This document shows positions 17,578 to 26,040 of a stretch of DNA of 64,000 nt, piece by piece. The first letter of the stretch is position 1; every line of letters begins with the position of its first letter. This DNA comes from Gammaproteobacteria bacterium (GTDB lineage: Bacteria; Pseudomonadota; Gammaproteobacteria; Burkholderiales; Rhodocyclaceae), in assembly GCA_018819515.1 (NCBI GenBank), contig JAHJPX010000017.1:62001-126000 (forward strand), written 5' to 3'. A program made the translations under genes and the position numbers. The notes beneath the pieces were generated by a model that saw only the letters and a program-made list of their open reading frames with translations, did not search any database and was not told where the DNA came from.

Positions 17578-17724
17578 ATGGAATGGATCATTAAGTTGCT
17601 CGGCTTAGTCATCGGCTATTACGTCTTCCGCGGCATGCTCGGAAAGTCACGGGAGGGCGACATGAAGATATTTCTGATGTTGCTTGGGGTTTTCGTGGCT
17701 ATCCTTGTTTTCCGCATAGCGTGA
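17578..17724 (+). CDS. Putative 48-aa double-helix membrane protein
   Basis: A short frame encoding two similar hydrophobic helices: IIKLLGLVIGYYVFRGM and FLMLLGVFVAILVFRIA, joined by a charged linker GKSREGD. The similarity of the halves suggests internal duplication. The second half could also be translated alone from the ATG at 17662, which has GGAGGG upstream and would give a 20-aa membrane peptide. No family is recognised and expression is unproven. The segment is less GC-rich than its surroundings. Confidence 0.35.
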   Translation: MEWIIKLLGLVIGYYVFRGMLGKSREGDMKIFLMLLGVFVAILVFRIA

Positions 17725-17789
17725 AGAAGTAAATGGGGCACGGAACAGCGCCCAGCCCGTATGGTGACTTTTCCAAACAGGATGAGCTG

Positions 17790-18200
17790 ATGCGTAAATC
17801 GACCGCCATTGTCTTGCTTGCGCTTTTCCCCACGTTTGCATGCGCTTCAGAAGTACTTCTGCAACATGTATTCAACTCCGAGGGAAGCTACACGTACGCA
17901 ATTCCCTTGAGAAGGGCTAACAGTCTTCCAAAGTGGGCAGTGCTCGGTGAAAGGCCACCGCTTGAGGTTGGCGACGCGATCAAGGTGGCTATGCAACGGA
18001 GGAGCAAACCTTCTCCGAAAGGGGCGAACTGGTCATTGGGACAAGTAGGGCTTTATAGAACAGCATCGGGGGAGCCAGCTCTGGTTTGGTTCTATCAAGT
18101 TACGCTGCGACGCACGAACAAGACAGCTGGGTTCGCTACCGAGGATGTCATCGTTCTTATGGACGGTAGCATCGTCACGCCGCAAGTCCATAAGCGATAG
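17790..18200 (+). CDS. Small exported protein of unknown function
   Basis: 136-aa protein with a signal peptide (MRKSTAIVLLALFPTFACAS). The start at 17790 has AGGATGAG upstream. The mature part contains ANSLPKWAVLGERPPLEVGD and VWFYQVTLRRTN, and no cysteine pairs or lipobox beyond the signal region. I do not recognise the family. Codon use and GC are clearly lower than in neighbouring genes, suggesting recent acquisition. The two flanking motif copies point outward and define the segment. Confidence 0.6.
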   Translation: MRKSTAIVLLALFPTFACASEVLLQHVFNSEGSYTYAIPLRRANSLPKWAVLGERPPLEVGDAIKVAMQRRSKPSPKGANWSLGQVGLYRTASGEPALVWFYQVTLRRTNKTAGFATEDVIVLMDGSIVTPQVHKR

Positions 18201-18204
18201 CTGT

Positions 18205-18228
18205 GGCGTCCCACCACAGCGGACTTTT
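18205..18228 (-). repeat. 24-bp dispersed motif, diverged inverted copy
   Basis: 19 of 22 fixed positions match on the minus strand. It starts 5 bp after the stop of the exported-protein gene and shares the GTGGTGG variant with the copy at 17480, facing it in inverted orientation. Confidence 0.6.
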
Positions 18229-18239
18229 CGCGCTGACGC

Positions 18240-18524
18240 TTACGCTGCCAGTTCAATCTTGAAGTGCTTGCCCAGCGCAGCGGCGGCGCTCGCCAGCGTG
18301 GTCAGGGTCAGGCTGGTATCGCTGGCATCCAGCAGGCGGTTCAAGGCTGCGCGGCTGGTGCGCATCTTGGCGGCCATGGCGGTCTTGGTCAGTTTCTGTG
18401 CTTTCATTTCCTGTTCGATCTGCCACGCAATCACGCGCTTGACGGCGGTCGCGGTGGCCTCGTCAAGCAAGGCTTCTTCGGCGAGGAAGTCGTCGAAATT
18501 GCTGCCGATATGCTTCTTGCTCAT
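18240..18524 (-). CDS. HigA-like XRE antitoxin
   Basis: 94-aa protein with a helix-turn-helix in its C-terminal half (LTKTAMAAKMRTSRAALNRLL) and a short N-terminal toxin-contact region (SNFDDFLAEEALL). It overlaps the upstream toxin gene by ATGA. In this toxin-first order the antitoxin normally represses the shared promoter and neutralises the toxin by direct binding. Confidence 0.88.
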   Translation of the reverse strand: MSKKHIGSNFDDFLAEEALLDEATATAVKRVIAWQIEQEMKAQKLTKTAMAAKMRTSRAALNRLLDASDTSLTLTTLASAAAALGKHFKIELAA

Positions 18525-18868
18525 GATGCGCTCCTCACTTTGTCACGACGGCCTTCGGCCAGTTTCAATTCGCTTTGCGGCGTGTCCTGCGACTTCTTGA
18601 TGAAGCCATGCAGGAGGACCATCACGTCGTCCACAGCGGTGAACAGGACACGGGCAATTCGCGCTTCAAGATGGACGCGGACTTCCCACAAGTCCTTGCC
18701 CATCTTTCGCACCAGCGGCATACCGAGCGGCCATCCGAACTGCACTGTCTTGATATCCTCGCCGATGGTTTTGCGATCCTGTGCTGAAAGACCTTTCAGC
18801 CATTCGCGCACCGGCTCGCTACCTGCATCGGTTCGGAAGAAGCAAACAGACAGTATCGGTTTGTTCAT
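18521..18868 (-). CDS. HigB/RelE-like (DUF891, Gp49 family) toxin
   Basis: 115-aa protein of the phage-derived Gp49-like RelE superfamily, predicted to cleave mRNA on the ribosome. Diagnostic segments are SEPVREWLKGLSAQDRK, IGEDIKTVQFGWPLGMPLVR and LWEVRVHLEARIARVLFT, followed by VMVLLHGFIKKSQDTP, in which the HGF(I)KKS signature of the family is intact. The pair is a type II module and lies at the edge of the lower-GC segment. Confidence 0.9.
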   Translation of the reverse strand: MNKPILSVCFFRTDAGSEPVREWLKGLSAQDRKTIGEDIKTVQFGWPLGMPLVRKMGKDLWEVRVHLEARIARVLFTAVDDVMVLLHGFIKKSQDTPQSELKLAEGRRDKVRSAS

Positions 18869-18874
18869 TATGGG

Positions 18875-18903
18875 AGTGTATCAATATTGGTACGGTCAAT
18901 CAA
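18875..18903 (-). promoter_or_regulatory. Candidate promoter of the toxin-antitoxin operon
   Basis: Read on the minus strand, TTGATT and TACACT are 17 bp apart just upstream of the toxin ATG. The interval (CCAATATTG) is a near-palindrome that could serve as the antitoxin operator. Confidence 0.4.
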
Positions 18904-18948
18904 TAGAAAAACAACCGCCCAAGAGTTGCGGCACGTTCGCGGTAGCGC

Positions 18949-20532
18949 TTACGCCACCCGCTTCGCTTCCTGATCCCGCATCAGCTTGTATTCCATGGCG
19001 TCGACCAGCGCCTGCCAGGAGGCGTTGATGATGTCGGTGGAGACGCCGATGGTGGTCCAGCTTTCGCGGCCGTCGGTGGATTCGATCAGCACGCGCACCT
19101 TGGCGGCAGAGGCCTTGTCGGAGTCGAGGACGCGCACCTTGTAGTCGGTGAGGCGGATTTCGCCGAGCGCGGGGTAAAGGCGCTCCAGCGCCTTGCGCGC
19201 GGCGCGGTCGAGCGCGTTGACGGGGCCGTCGCCTTCGGCGACGGTCAGCACTTCCTGGTCGCCGACGCGCACCTTGATGATGACCGAGGAGTTGACTTCA
19301 TTGACGGTCGGTTCGCTGACGATGACCTTGAATTCGACCAGTTCGAAGAAGGGTGTGTAGCGGCCGAGCATCTTGCGCACGACGAGTTCGAAGGAACTCT
19401 CGGCGGCTTCGAACTGATAGCCCTCGTGTTCGAGCTCCTTCAGTTTGTCCATGATCCGCCGCGTTTCGGGCGAGTCCTTGGAGAGCGTCGGATCGACGGC
19501 GTTGATGCGCGCCAGCAGGGTACTGCGGCCGGCGACTTCGGACATCAGCACGCGGCGGCTGTTGCCGACGGCTTCGGGATCGACATGCTCGTAGGAGACG
19601 GGGTTCTTGACCACGGCGTCGATGTGCATGCCGCCTTTGTGGGCAAAGGCGTGGCCGCCGACGTAGGGCGCCTTTTCGTTGTGGACGACGTTGGCGATTT
19701 CGCTGATCGCGCGCGCGGTCGAGGTGAGGTGGCGCATGGCGTCGGCGGGAATGCACTCGTGGCCGAGCTTGAGTTGCAGGTTGGGGATGATCGAGCAGAG
19801 GTTGGCGTTGCCGCAGCGTTCGCCGAGGCCGTTGATGGTGCCCTGCACTTGGGTGGCGCCGGCTTGCACGGCGCGGATCGAGTTGGCGACGGCCATTTCG
19901 CTGTCGTTGTGGCAGTGGATGCCGACGACGGCGTTCGGGAAACGCGCACAGACCTTGCGGGTGATGTCGAAGATCTCTTCGGGGAAGCTGCCGCCATTGG
20001 TGTCGCAGAGCACGATGCTGTCGGCGCCGGCATCGATGGCGGCGGCCAGGGTTTGCAGCGCGTAGTCGGCGTTGGCCTTGTAGCCGTCGAAGAAGTGCTC
20101 GGCGTCGAATACCACTTCCTTGCCGTGCTGCTTCAGGTGCCGGATGGTGTCGCCGATCATGGCGAGGTTTTCGGCCGGGGTGGTGCGCAGGATTTCGGCG
20201 ACCTGATAGTCCCAGCTTTTGCCGAAGATGGCGATGGCCGCGGTGCCAGCCTGGAGCAGCGACTGCACGTTGGCGTCCTTCTCCACCGCGATGCCGACTT
20301 TGCGCGTGGCGCCGAAGGCGATGAGGCGGGCGTGCTTGAGTTCGAGCGCTCCGGCGCGGGCGAAGAAATCGAGATCCTTCGGATTGGAACCGGGGTTGCC
20401 GGCCTCGATGTAGCGGATGCCGAGCGCGTCCAGCCGCTCGACGATCTTCAGTTTGTCTTCGACGGAATAGGAGATGCCTTGCGCTTGTGCGCCGTCACGG
20501 AGCGTGGAGTCGTAGATGGAAATGCGGGCCAT
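18949..20532 (-). CDS. cimA: (R)-citramalate synthase
   Basis: 527-aa enzyme condensing acetyl-CoA and pyruvate to citramalate, the threonine-independent entry to isoleucine. The N-terminal TIM barrel shows YDSTLRDGAQAQGISYS (catalytic Arg-Asp), the metal-binding HCHND and VGGHAFAHKGGMHIDA. The C-terminal LeuA-type regulatory domain (EFKVIVSEPTVNEVNSS, then VNALDRAARKALERLYP) gives feedback control. Length and the DRVLDSD-type tail fit the CimA subgroup rather than LeuA. LeuCD, which act on the citramalate product as well, lie 2.4 kb away. Confidence 0.95.
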   Translation of the reverse strand: MARISIYDSTLRDGAQAQGISYSVEDKLKIVERLDALGIRYIEAGNPGSNPKDLDFFARAGALELKHARLIAFGATRKVGIAVEKDANVQSLLQAGTAAIAIFGKSWDYQVAEILRTTPAENLAMIGDTIRHLKQHGKEVVFDAEHFFDGYKANADYALQTLAAAIDAGADSIVLCDTNGGSFPEEIFDITRKVCARFPNAVVGIHCHNDSEMAVANSIRAVQAGATQVQGTINGLGERCGNANLCSIIPNLQLKLGHECIPADAMRHLTSTARAISEIANVVHNEKAPYVGGHAFAHKGGMHIDAVVKNPVSYEHVDPEAVGNSRRVLMSEVAGRSTLLARINAVDPTLSKDSPETRRIMDKLKELEHEGYQFEAAESSFELVVRKMLGRYTPFFELVEFKVIVSEPTVNEVNSSVIIKVRVGDQEVLTVAEGDGPVNALDRAARKALERLYPALGEIRLTDYKVRVLDSDKASAAKVRVLIESTDGRESWTTIGVSTDIINASWQALVDAMEYKLMRDQEAKRVA

Positions 20533-20596
20533 GGAGGAGTCTTGCCAATGCGCTTGCTGTTGCGGTGCAGCGCGAATTCTACAGGCTAGGCGACGG

Positions 20597-21541
20597 TCAA
20601 GGCGCGACGATGACGAGGGCGCCGGCCAGCAGCAGTCCGTGCAGCACTGCGGCCATGATCGTCATCTTGATGGCAAAAGTCAGCCGTGGCGGTACGCCGG
20701 CATGGCGCCAGAGACCGTGCAACGCGGCGGCGCTCGGCACGGCGCCGAGCAGCGAAACCGCCGCCAGGCCGGGCAGTTGGCCGGCGACGATCATCGCGAT
20801 CACCCAGCCGTAGCAGAGTGCGCCGATCAGGGCGTAGCCCCAGCGGGCACGGGCGATGCCGAAACGCACGACCAGCGTGTGCTTGCCGGCGTGGGCGTCG
20901 GCGCGTACGTCGGGGAACTGGTTGATGTAGAGCACGTTGGCGACCAGCAACGCGAAGCCCAAGCCGGCGGCGATGGGGGCGAAGGAGAAGCCGTGCCGTT
21001 GCACGAAATCCGCGCCGACCACGACGAGCAGCCAGCCGGCCGTGATGCCGAATTCGCCGAGGCCGCGGCTCTGCAACTTCAGCGGCGGTGCCGAATAGGC
21101 GAGGCCGACGGCAAGGCCGGCGATGCCGATCCAGATCAGTCCTGGCGCGCTGTTCGCCGTCAGCCACAGGCCGGCGGGAATCACCGCGCCCAGCAGGCCG
21201 TAGCCGAAGACGCCCACCGCCCGCAGTGTCAGGACGCCGTTCTGGATGAAGCGGCTGCCGCCTGTGAACGGGAAGACCCGGTCGGTATTGGCCGCATCGC
21301 AGCCGCTCCTGGCGTCGTAATAGTCGTTGATGACATTGGCGCCGGCATGGGCGACCAGCGCGAAGAACATGGTCAGCGTCGCGGACGCCGGGTCGATCTG
21401 GGCGCCGGCCGCAGCCGCGCTGGCCAGCCCGAGCAATACGCCGACGAAGGTGACGGAAAGGAAGGCCGGCCGCGTCGCCGCGAAGTAACGCAGGAACGGG
21501 TTGGGCAGCGCGGCGAGAGTCGGTTCCAGCGGTCGGGACAT
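20597..21541 (-). CDS. menA: UbiA-family prenyltransferase, MenA-like
   Basis: 314-aa membrane enzyme with about eight helices. The two Asp-rich motifs are ANVINDYYDARSG and NQFPDVRADAHAGK, which coordinate Mg-prenyl diphosphate. The DYYDxRxG and DVxxDxxxGK patterns resemble 1,4-dihydroxy-2-naphthoate polyprenyltransferase more than UbiA proper. No other menaquinone genes are in the window, so the quinone substrate is inferred. A perfect 24-bp motif encodes GVPPRLTF (residues 282-289) between the last two helices. The start has GGAGGAAG upstream. Confidence 0.78.
   Translation of the reverse strand: MSRPLEPTLAALPNPFLRYFAATRPAFLSVTFVGVLLGLASAAAAGAQIDPASATLTMFFALVAHAGANVINDYYDARSGCDAANTDRVFPFTGGSRFIQNGVLTLRAVGVFGYGLLGAVIPAGLWLTANSAPGLIWIGIAGLAVGLAYSAPPLKLQSRGLGEFGITAGWLLVVVGADFVQRHGFSFAPIAAGLGFALLVANVLYINQFPDVRADAHAGKHTLVVRFGIARARWGYALIGALCYGWVIAMIVAGQLPGLAAVSLLGAVPSAAALHGLWRHAGVPPRLTFAIKMTIMAAVLHGLLLAGALVIVAP
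20675..20698 (+). repeat. 24-bp dispersed motif, perfect copy
   Basis: All 22 fixed positions match, with GT at the variable pair. It lies antisense within the prenyltransferase gene, where it reads GVPPRLTF near the C-terminus. Confidence 0.9.
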
Positions 21542-21553
21542 GTCTTCCTCCAG

Positions 21554-22048
21554 TCAGCGGACCGCCGCGGCGAACGCAGCATCCATTTCACTTCTGCTCA
21601 TGCGGCCGAGTTTGCGTCCGACCAATTCCCCCCGGCGATCGATCACCACGGTAAATGGCAGGCCACCCTGATTGTTGCCGAGGGCCGCCATCAGGGCAAG
21701 CCCCTCGCCCTTGCCCAGCAGCACCGGGTACGTCATGCCGTATTCCTTGACGAAGGTGCGGACCGGTTCCGCCTGGTCCTCTATGGCGACGCCCAGCAGC
21801 TCGACGCCCAGAGCGGCCGCACCTTCGCGGGCCTGGATGAAATCGGGAATTTCGTCGCGGCAGGGCGGGCACCAGCGCGCCCAGAAGTTGATCACCAACG
21901 GCCGACCACGATACTCGGCCATGGCGACCGGCCGGTCGGCAAGGTCGAAAACGGTCGACCGCCAAAGACCTTCCGCTTCGTTTCCCCCGTCTGCCGGCCG
22001 TCCGCAGGCGGCCAGCAGCAACGCGAATCCGATGAGCAAGTACTTCAT
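21554..22048 (-). CDS. TlpA/ResA-type thiol-disulfide lipoprotein
   Basis: 164-aa thioredoxin-fold protein anchored by a lipobox (FALLLAACG). The active site is NFWARWCPPCRDEIP with a WCPPC motif. The later cis-Pro region GGLPFTVVIDRRGELV is typical of TlpA. It probably acts as a periplasmic reductant, for example in cytochrome c or oxidase copper-centre assembly. The start at 22048 is preferred over an upstream ATG because it gives a proper lipoprotein signal. It precedes the prenyltransferase gene by 12 bp on the same strand. Confidence 0.9.
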   Translation of the reverse strand: MKYLLIGFALLLAACGRPADGGNEAEGLWRSTVFDLADRPVAMAEYRGRPLVINFWARWCPPCRDEIPDFIQAREGAAALGVELLGVAIEDQAEPVRTFVKEYGMTYPVLLGKGEGLALMAALGNNQGGLPFTVVIDRRGELVGRKLGRMSRSEMDAAFAAAVR

Positions 22049-22253
22049 TTTATTTGCTTGTGCGATGTATTCCGGCGACGTTTCGCGCGACAATCAGTCC
22101 GGCGATTGTAGTGATTGTTACCGACATCGGGGCTTTGCGGGGGACGGACGTGATCCGGATTGCTCGATACGAGAGCAAGAGTCGATCCCGTTAGATCCGC
22201 ACCACAAAAGGGAGCACAACGAAAATATTTTTTGTGACGCCACGTGAAAATAC

Positions 22254-22281
22254 TTGAAGGCCATGTAAACGGAAGTACAAT
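22254..22281 (+). promoter_or_regulatory. Candidate sigma-70 promoter of the HU gene
   Basis: TTGAAG (22254-22259) and TACAAT (22276-22281) are 16 bp apart, about 54 bp before the GTG start. The upstream stretch includes an A/T-rich GAAAATATTTTTTG that could act as an UP element. Confidence 0.45.
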
Positions 22282-22334
22282 CGGCCCGGCTATATGCACC
22301 GATTTCCACCGATCAACCACAAGGAGGTACCCGC

Positions 22335-22628
22335 GTGAACAAGTCCGAACTGATCGAAGTTGCCGCCAAGGACGCCGGCATTAGCAAGGCCGCCGCCGAG
22401 AAGGCTCTTTCGTCGATGATTGGCGCCGTCGTCAAGGCCGTGTCGAAAGGCGACACCGTTACCCTGGTTGGCTTTGGCACGTTCAAGTCTGCCAAGCGCG
22501 CTGCTCGTACCGGCGTGAATCCCAAGACTGGCGAGAAGCTGAAGATCGCTGCGACCACCGTGCCGCGCTTCACCGCTGGCACCGCCTTCAAGGCCGCTGT
22601 TGCCGGCAAGAAGGCCAAGAAGAAATAA
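22335..22628 (+). CDS. hupB: DNA-binding protein HU-beta
   Basis: 97-aa nucleoid protein starting at GTG after a strong AAGGAGG. VGFGTFKSAKRAARTGVNP is the HU fold core, and the DNA-wrapping arm follows. Unusually, the tail is extended by a lysine-rich segment (VAGKKAKKK), longer than the about 90 aa of E. coli HU. It is monocistronic, with its own promoter and a good terminator. Confidence 0.97.
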   Translation: MNKSELIEVAAKDAGISKAAAEKALSSMIGAVVKAVSKGDTVTLVGFGTFKSAKRAARTGVNPKTGEKLKIAATTVPRFTAGTAFKAAVAGKKAKKK

Positions 22629-22650
22629 TTCCGGGAGGCCGAAGCCCGCT

Positions 22651-22676
22651 AAAGGCCCGCCTAGAGCGGGCCTTTT
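22651..22676 (+). terminator. Rho-independent terminator of the HU gene
   Basis: AAAGGCCCGC pairs with GCGGGCCTTT around CTAGA, followed by TT. The A-run on the left side may also let it work in the opposite direction for rdgC. Confidence 0.85.
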
Positions 22677-22689
22677 CAGTTGACGGTCG

Positions 22690-23589
22690 TCAGTCCGCTT
22701 CGCCGTCGAGTGCGGCAGCGAGATCGGCCAACAGTTGCGGCAGCTCGCCGCTCATCAACGCGAAGTTGGCTTCGAACAAGTCGTCGCCACCATCGACCTG
22801 ACGTTCCGCATCTTCTTTTAGTACATCTAGGAACGCCAGCCGCTTCACCTGCAATTGCTCGGTGAGCACGAAGGAAATGCGGTCGCGCCAGGTCAACGCT
22901 AAACGTGTCACCGCCTTGCCTTCGGCGATGTGCCGGCCGATTTCGTCGCCATCGAGCGGATGGCGCACATAGCGCACCACGGCCTTTTCCTCGCCGGCGG
23001 CGCGTAACTCGCAATCGCGGTCGATGGTGAAACCCGCAGGCGCTTCATTGCCGGCGAGCCATCCGGTCATCGCCGTGCCCGGCGCGCTGCGAGTGCGGAA
23101 GAGCTTCAACGGCAGGTCGTCCAGCGTGAGCTTGAGATGATCGAGGACTTCCTCAGCCTTGGTCGGACTGGCCGCGTCGATCACCAACCAGCGGTTAACC
23201 GGATCGATCCAGGCGTAGACCAGTTTGCGCGTCACCAGTGCGCGAGGCAGCAGTTCGGCCGTTACCTGTTCGCGCATGTCACGCGCCTGCGCACGGCCAG
23301 GCTTGAAACCCTGCTTGGCCTCAAGTTCGGTCAGGCGCGATTCTGTGTATTGGCGAATCACGCTGCCTGGCAACAGTTTGTGCTCAAGGCCGAGCGCGAT
23401 CAGCCACTGGCGATTGACCGCGACCAGCAACTCGCCCTCTTCGCCGCGCGGCGGCACCCAGCCGCGCGACTGCATGTCGAATCCGCCGCAGGGTTGGAAG
23501 GCGGCGTGCGCCATCTTCTCGGCGAAGCGGGTAGCGTCCCATTGCCAGTCATCGCCGAGACGGTAAATTTGCAGATTGCGGAACCACAT
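22690..23589 (-). CDS. rdgC: Recombination-associated protein RdgC
   Basis: 299-aa ring-forming DNA-binding protein that modulates RecA. The N-terminus MWFRNLQIYRL is a family hallmark, followed by CGGFDMQSRGWVPP and the C-terminal KRLAFLDVLKEDA region. The start at 23589 is chosen because family members begin with MWF. The gene runs toward the HU terminator and lies just downstream of tRNA-Val(CAC) in its own direction. Confidence 0.95.
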   Translation of the reverse strand: MWFRNLQIYRLGDDWQWDATRFAEKMAHAAFQPCGGFDMQSRGWVPPRGEEGELLVAVNRQWLIALGLEHKLLPGSVIRQYTESRLTELEAKQGFKPGRAQARDMREQVTAELLPRALVTRKLVYAWIDPVNRWLVIDAASPTKAEEVLDHLKLTLDDLPLKLFRTRSAPGTAMTGWLAGNEAPAGFTIDRDCELRAAGEEKAVVRYVRHPLDGDEIGRHIAEGKAVTRLALTWRDRISFVLTEQLQVKRLAFLDVLKEDAERQVDGGDDLFEANFALMSGELPQLLADLAAALDGEAD

Positions 23590-23642
23590 GTCGGATGCCT
23601 CCAAATGGAAAAGGCCACCGCTTCGCGATGGCCTTGATGTTC

Positions 23643-23717
23643 TGGTGGGCGGTACTGGTTTCGAACCAGTGACCCCTGCCGTGTGAAGGCAGTGCTCTAC
23701 CGCTGAGCTAACCGCCC
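23643..23717 (-). tRNA. tRNA-Val(CAC)
   Basis: A 75-nt cloverleaf with encoded CCA. The acceptor GGGCGGT pairs with ACCGCCC, the anticodon stem is CTGCC/GGCAG with loop TTCACAC (anticodon CAC), and the T arm contains GGTTCGAA. Confidence 0.97.
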
Positions 23718-23818
23718 GTTCTGCGGAGGCGCGCATTTAAGCATATCAGGGTGCGGCCGGTCAAACCGCCCCGTGCCGGTAGAATGCGCGCTTTCCCTTT
23801 GCTGTCCTGCTTCCCGCC

Positions 23819-25210
23819 ATGACTGTTCGTACTCGCTTCGCTCCCAGTCCTACCGGCTACCTCCACATCGGTGGCGCCCGTACCGCGTTGTTCGCCTGGG
23901 CCTATGCGCGCCGCCATGGCGGCAAGTTCATTCTGCGCATCGAGGATACGGATGTCGAGCGGTCCACGCCCGAAGCGGTGCAGGCGATTCTCGACGGCAT
24001 GCAGTGGCTCGGCCTCGCGCACGACGAGGGGCCGTTCTACCAGATGCAGCGCATGCCCCGGTACAAGGAAGTGATTGCGCAGATGCTGGCGGCCGGCTCG
24101 GCGTACTACTGTTACACCTCAGCGGAGGAACTGGAAAAGCTGCGCGCGGAGCAGATGGCGAAGAAAGTCAAGCCACGCTACGATGGCCGCTGGCGACCCG
24201 AAGCGGGCAAGGCGTTGCCGACGCCTCCGGCCGGCGTTTCCCCCGTGGTGCGTTTCCGCAATCCGGTCGATGGCGTCGTCGCATGGAACGACGGCGTGAA
24301 AGGCCGTATCGAGATCGCCAACGCCGAGCTTGACGACTTCATCATCGCCCGCGCCGACGGTACGCCGACCTACAACTTCTGCGTGGTGGTGGACGACTGG
24401 GACATGGGCATCACGCACGTGATCCGCGGCGACGACCACGTGAACAACACGCCGCGCCAGATCAACGTGCTCAAGGCGCTCGGCGCGCAAGTGCCGCTCT
24501 ATGCGCACCTGTCGATGATCCTCGGCGACGATGGCACCAAGCTCTCCAAGCGCCACGGTGCGGTGTCGGTGATGCAGTACGACGAGGACGGCTACCTGCC
24601 CGAAGCGGTGCTGAACTACCTGGCGCGACTCGGCTGGTCGCACGGCGACGAGGAAGTGTTCACTATGGAGCAGTTCGTCCAGTGGTTCGACCTCGATCAC
24701 ATCACCTCGTCGGCGGCGCAGTTCAATACCGAGAAACTCAACTGGCTGAACGCGCACTACATAAAGTCAGCCGTGGCGACACGCCTCGCGGGGGAAGCGG
24801 CAGCGCGGCTGGCCCGGCGCGGCATCGATCCCGAGTCTGGTGCACCGCTGGAGCGGGTGGCGGAGCTCTACAAGGAGCGTGTCACCAACCTCAACGAACT
24901 CGCCGATGCGCTGGAGCCGTTCTGCGTCGTCGTTCATCCGTCGGCGGAGATGATCGCCGCGCATCTCACCGATGCCGCGCGTGCTGCTCTCAAGGTATTG
25001 CGCGAAAAGCTGGCTTCCTGCGCGTGGGAGAAGGCGGCGATCGGTGCGGCGCTGAAGGAGACGCTGGCGGCATGCGGCATGAAGATGCCGCAAGTCGCCA
25101 TCCCGCTGCGTGTGGCGTTGCTGGGCCAACCGCAGTCGCCAGCGATCGACGCCGTCGTGGAGGTGCTCGGCCGCGATGAAGTGCTGGCGCGGCTCGACCG
25201 CTACATCTAG
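23819..25210 (+). CDS. gltX: Glutamyl-tRNA synthetase
   Basis: 463-aa class I synthetase. The HIGH motif is in [17 protein letters not shown] and the KMSKS equivalent is KLSKRHGA. The 24-bp motif at 24762-24785 is read sense as KSAVATR (residues 315-323), where family members have a HYLK-x5-RLA pattern of the same length, so the motif replaced rather than inserted sequence. The stop shares CTAG with the convergent glycine-zipper gene. Confidence 0.97.
   Translation: MTVRTRFAPSPTGYLHIGGARTALFAWAYARRHGGKFILRIEDTDVERSTPEAVQAILDGMQWLGLAHDEGPFYQMQRMPRYKEVIAQMLAAGSAYYCYTSAEELEKLRAEQMAKKVKPRYDGRWRPEAGKALPTPPAGVSPVVRFRNPVDGVVAWNDGVKGRIEIANAELDDFIIARADGTPTYNFCVVVDDWDMGITHVIRGDDHVNNTPRQINVLKALGAQVPLYAHLSMILGDDGTKLSKRHGAVSVMQYDEDGYLPEAVLNYLARLGWSHGDEEVFTMEQFVQWFDLDHITSSAAQFNTEKLNWLNAHYIKSAVATRLAGEAAARLARRGIDPESGAPLERVAELYKERVTNLNELADALEPFCVVVHPSAEMIAAHLTDAARAALKVLREKLASCAWEKAAIGAALKETLAACGMKMPQVAIPLRVALLGQPQSPAIDAVVEVLGRDEVLARLDRYI
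24762..24785 (+). repeat. 24-bp dispersed motif, one mismatch
   Basis: 21 of 22 fixed positions match (first A is T), with AC at the variable pair. It lies sense within gltX and encodes KSAVATR. Confidence 0.85.
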
Positions 25211-25878
25211 TCGGTAGCGGCCAGGGCGCCGTCGATCACCTTCACACGTTCGCCTTCGCGCCAGACCGGCGCTTCCTTGCTGCTGATCATCTGCCGGCTG
25301 CCATCGTGCATCAGCACCCAAATCTCGTAATGGACTGTCTTGCGCTGCGATTTTTCTACCTCGTTGCCGGCGACGGCGCCACCGACGGCGCCTACCACCG
25401 TGGCCAGGTCGTTTCCGCGGCCGCTACCGACCTGATGTCCGAGCACGCCACCCAGGACGCCGCCGGCAACGGCCCCCAGGCCACTGCCTGAACCCTTCTG
25501 GGTGACTTGGCGTATCGATTCGATCATGCCGCAATTCCCGCATACAGGCGGTGGCGGAGGTGGAAGTGCAACGGCTGCCGTTTGTTTCGCTGGCGTGGCG
25601 GGAGCGTTTTTCGTGACGGTATCCTTCGCCTGCGGGTGCTGAACCGCCCGGACTTCTGTGGGCGCGGTTGCCGTCATTCCCTCGGAGACGACGGGCATGT
25701 CGGGGGCAGCGGGGGTGGTGGGCGCCTCGGCCACGGCTCCCTGCGTGGGCGGCGTTGGCTCGGCATGGCCTCCCGGCAGCAAGCCGGTCAATACGGCGAC
25801 GGCGGCCAGCGATGCCAGGGTGACGGAAACGGCGGCGACTGCGATCAGGGGATGGATGCGGCTGGACTTGGTATCCAT
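25207..25878 (-). CDS. Glycine-zipper membrane protein (17-kDa antigen/SlyB-like)
   Basis: 223-aa protein with one N-terminal membrane anchor ([19 protein letters not shown]), a long Pro/Ala/Thr-rich linker, CGNCG, then a glycine-zipper domain ([19 protein letters not shown] and [19 protein letters not shown]) and a C-terminal small beta domain ([20 protein letters not shown]). The zipper resembles SlyB/Rick_17kDa outer-membrane domains. A paralogue lacking the zipper lies at 28357, on the other side of the c-di-GMP gene. Function unknown, probably envelope integrity. Confidence 0.85.
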   Translation of the reverse strand: MDTKSSRIHPLIAVAAVSVTLASLAAVAVLTGLLPGGHAEPTPPTQGAVAEAPTTPAAPDMPVVSEGMTATAPTEVRAVQHPQAKDTVTKNAPATPAKQTAAVALPPPPPPVCGNCGMIESIRQVTQKGSGSGLGAVAGGVLGGVLGHQVGSGRGNDLATVVGAVGGAVAGNEVEKSQRKTVHYEIWVLMHDGSRQMISSKEAPVWREGERVKVIDGALAATD

Positions 25879-26040
25879 GATGTCTTCTCTCTTCTTGTGG
25901 AAGGCAACTGCTTAGAGAGGGTCAACGTCAATTGGTTGCCGAACGCATACCGGAAACACAATTTCTTACATTCCGGCATACCGGCGCGCGGGTGCCCGAC
26001 CGCGGAGTGACCTCGATCGTTGTCTGGGCAATGCCGGAAG

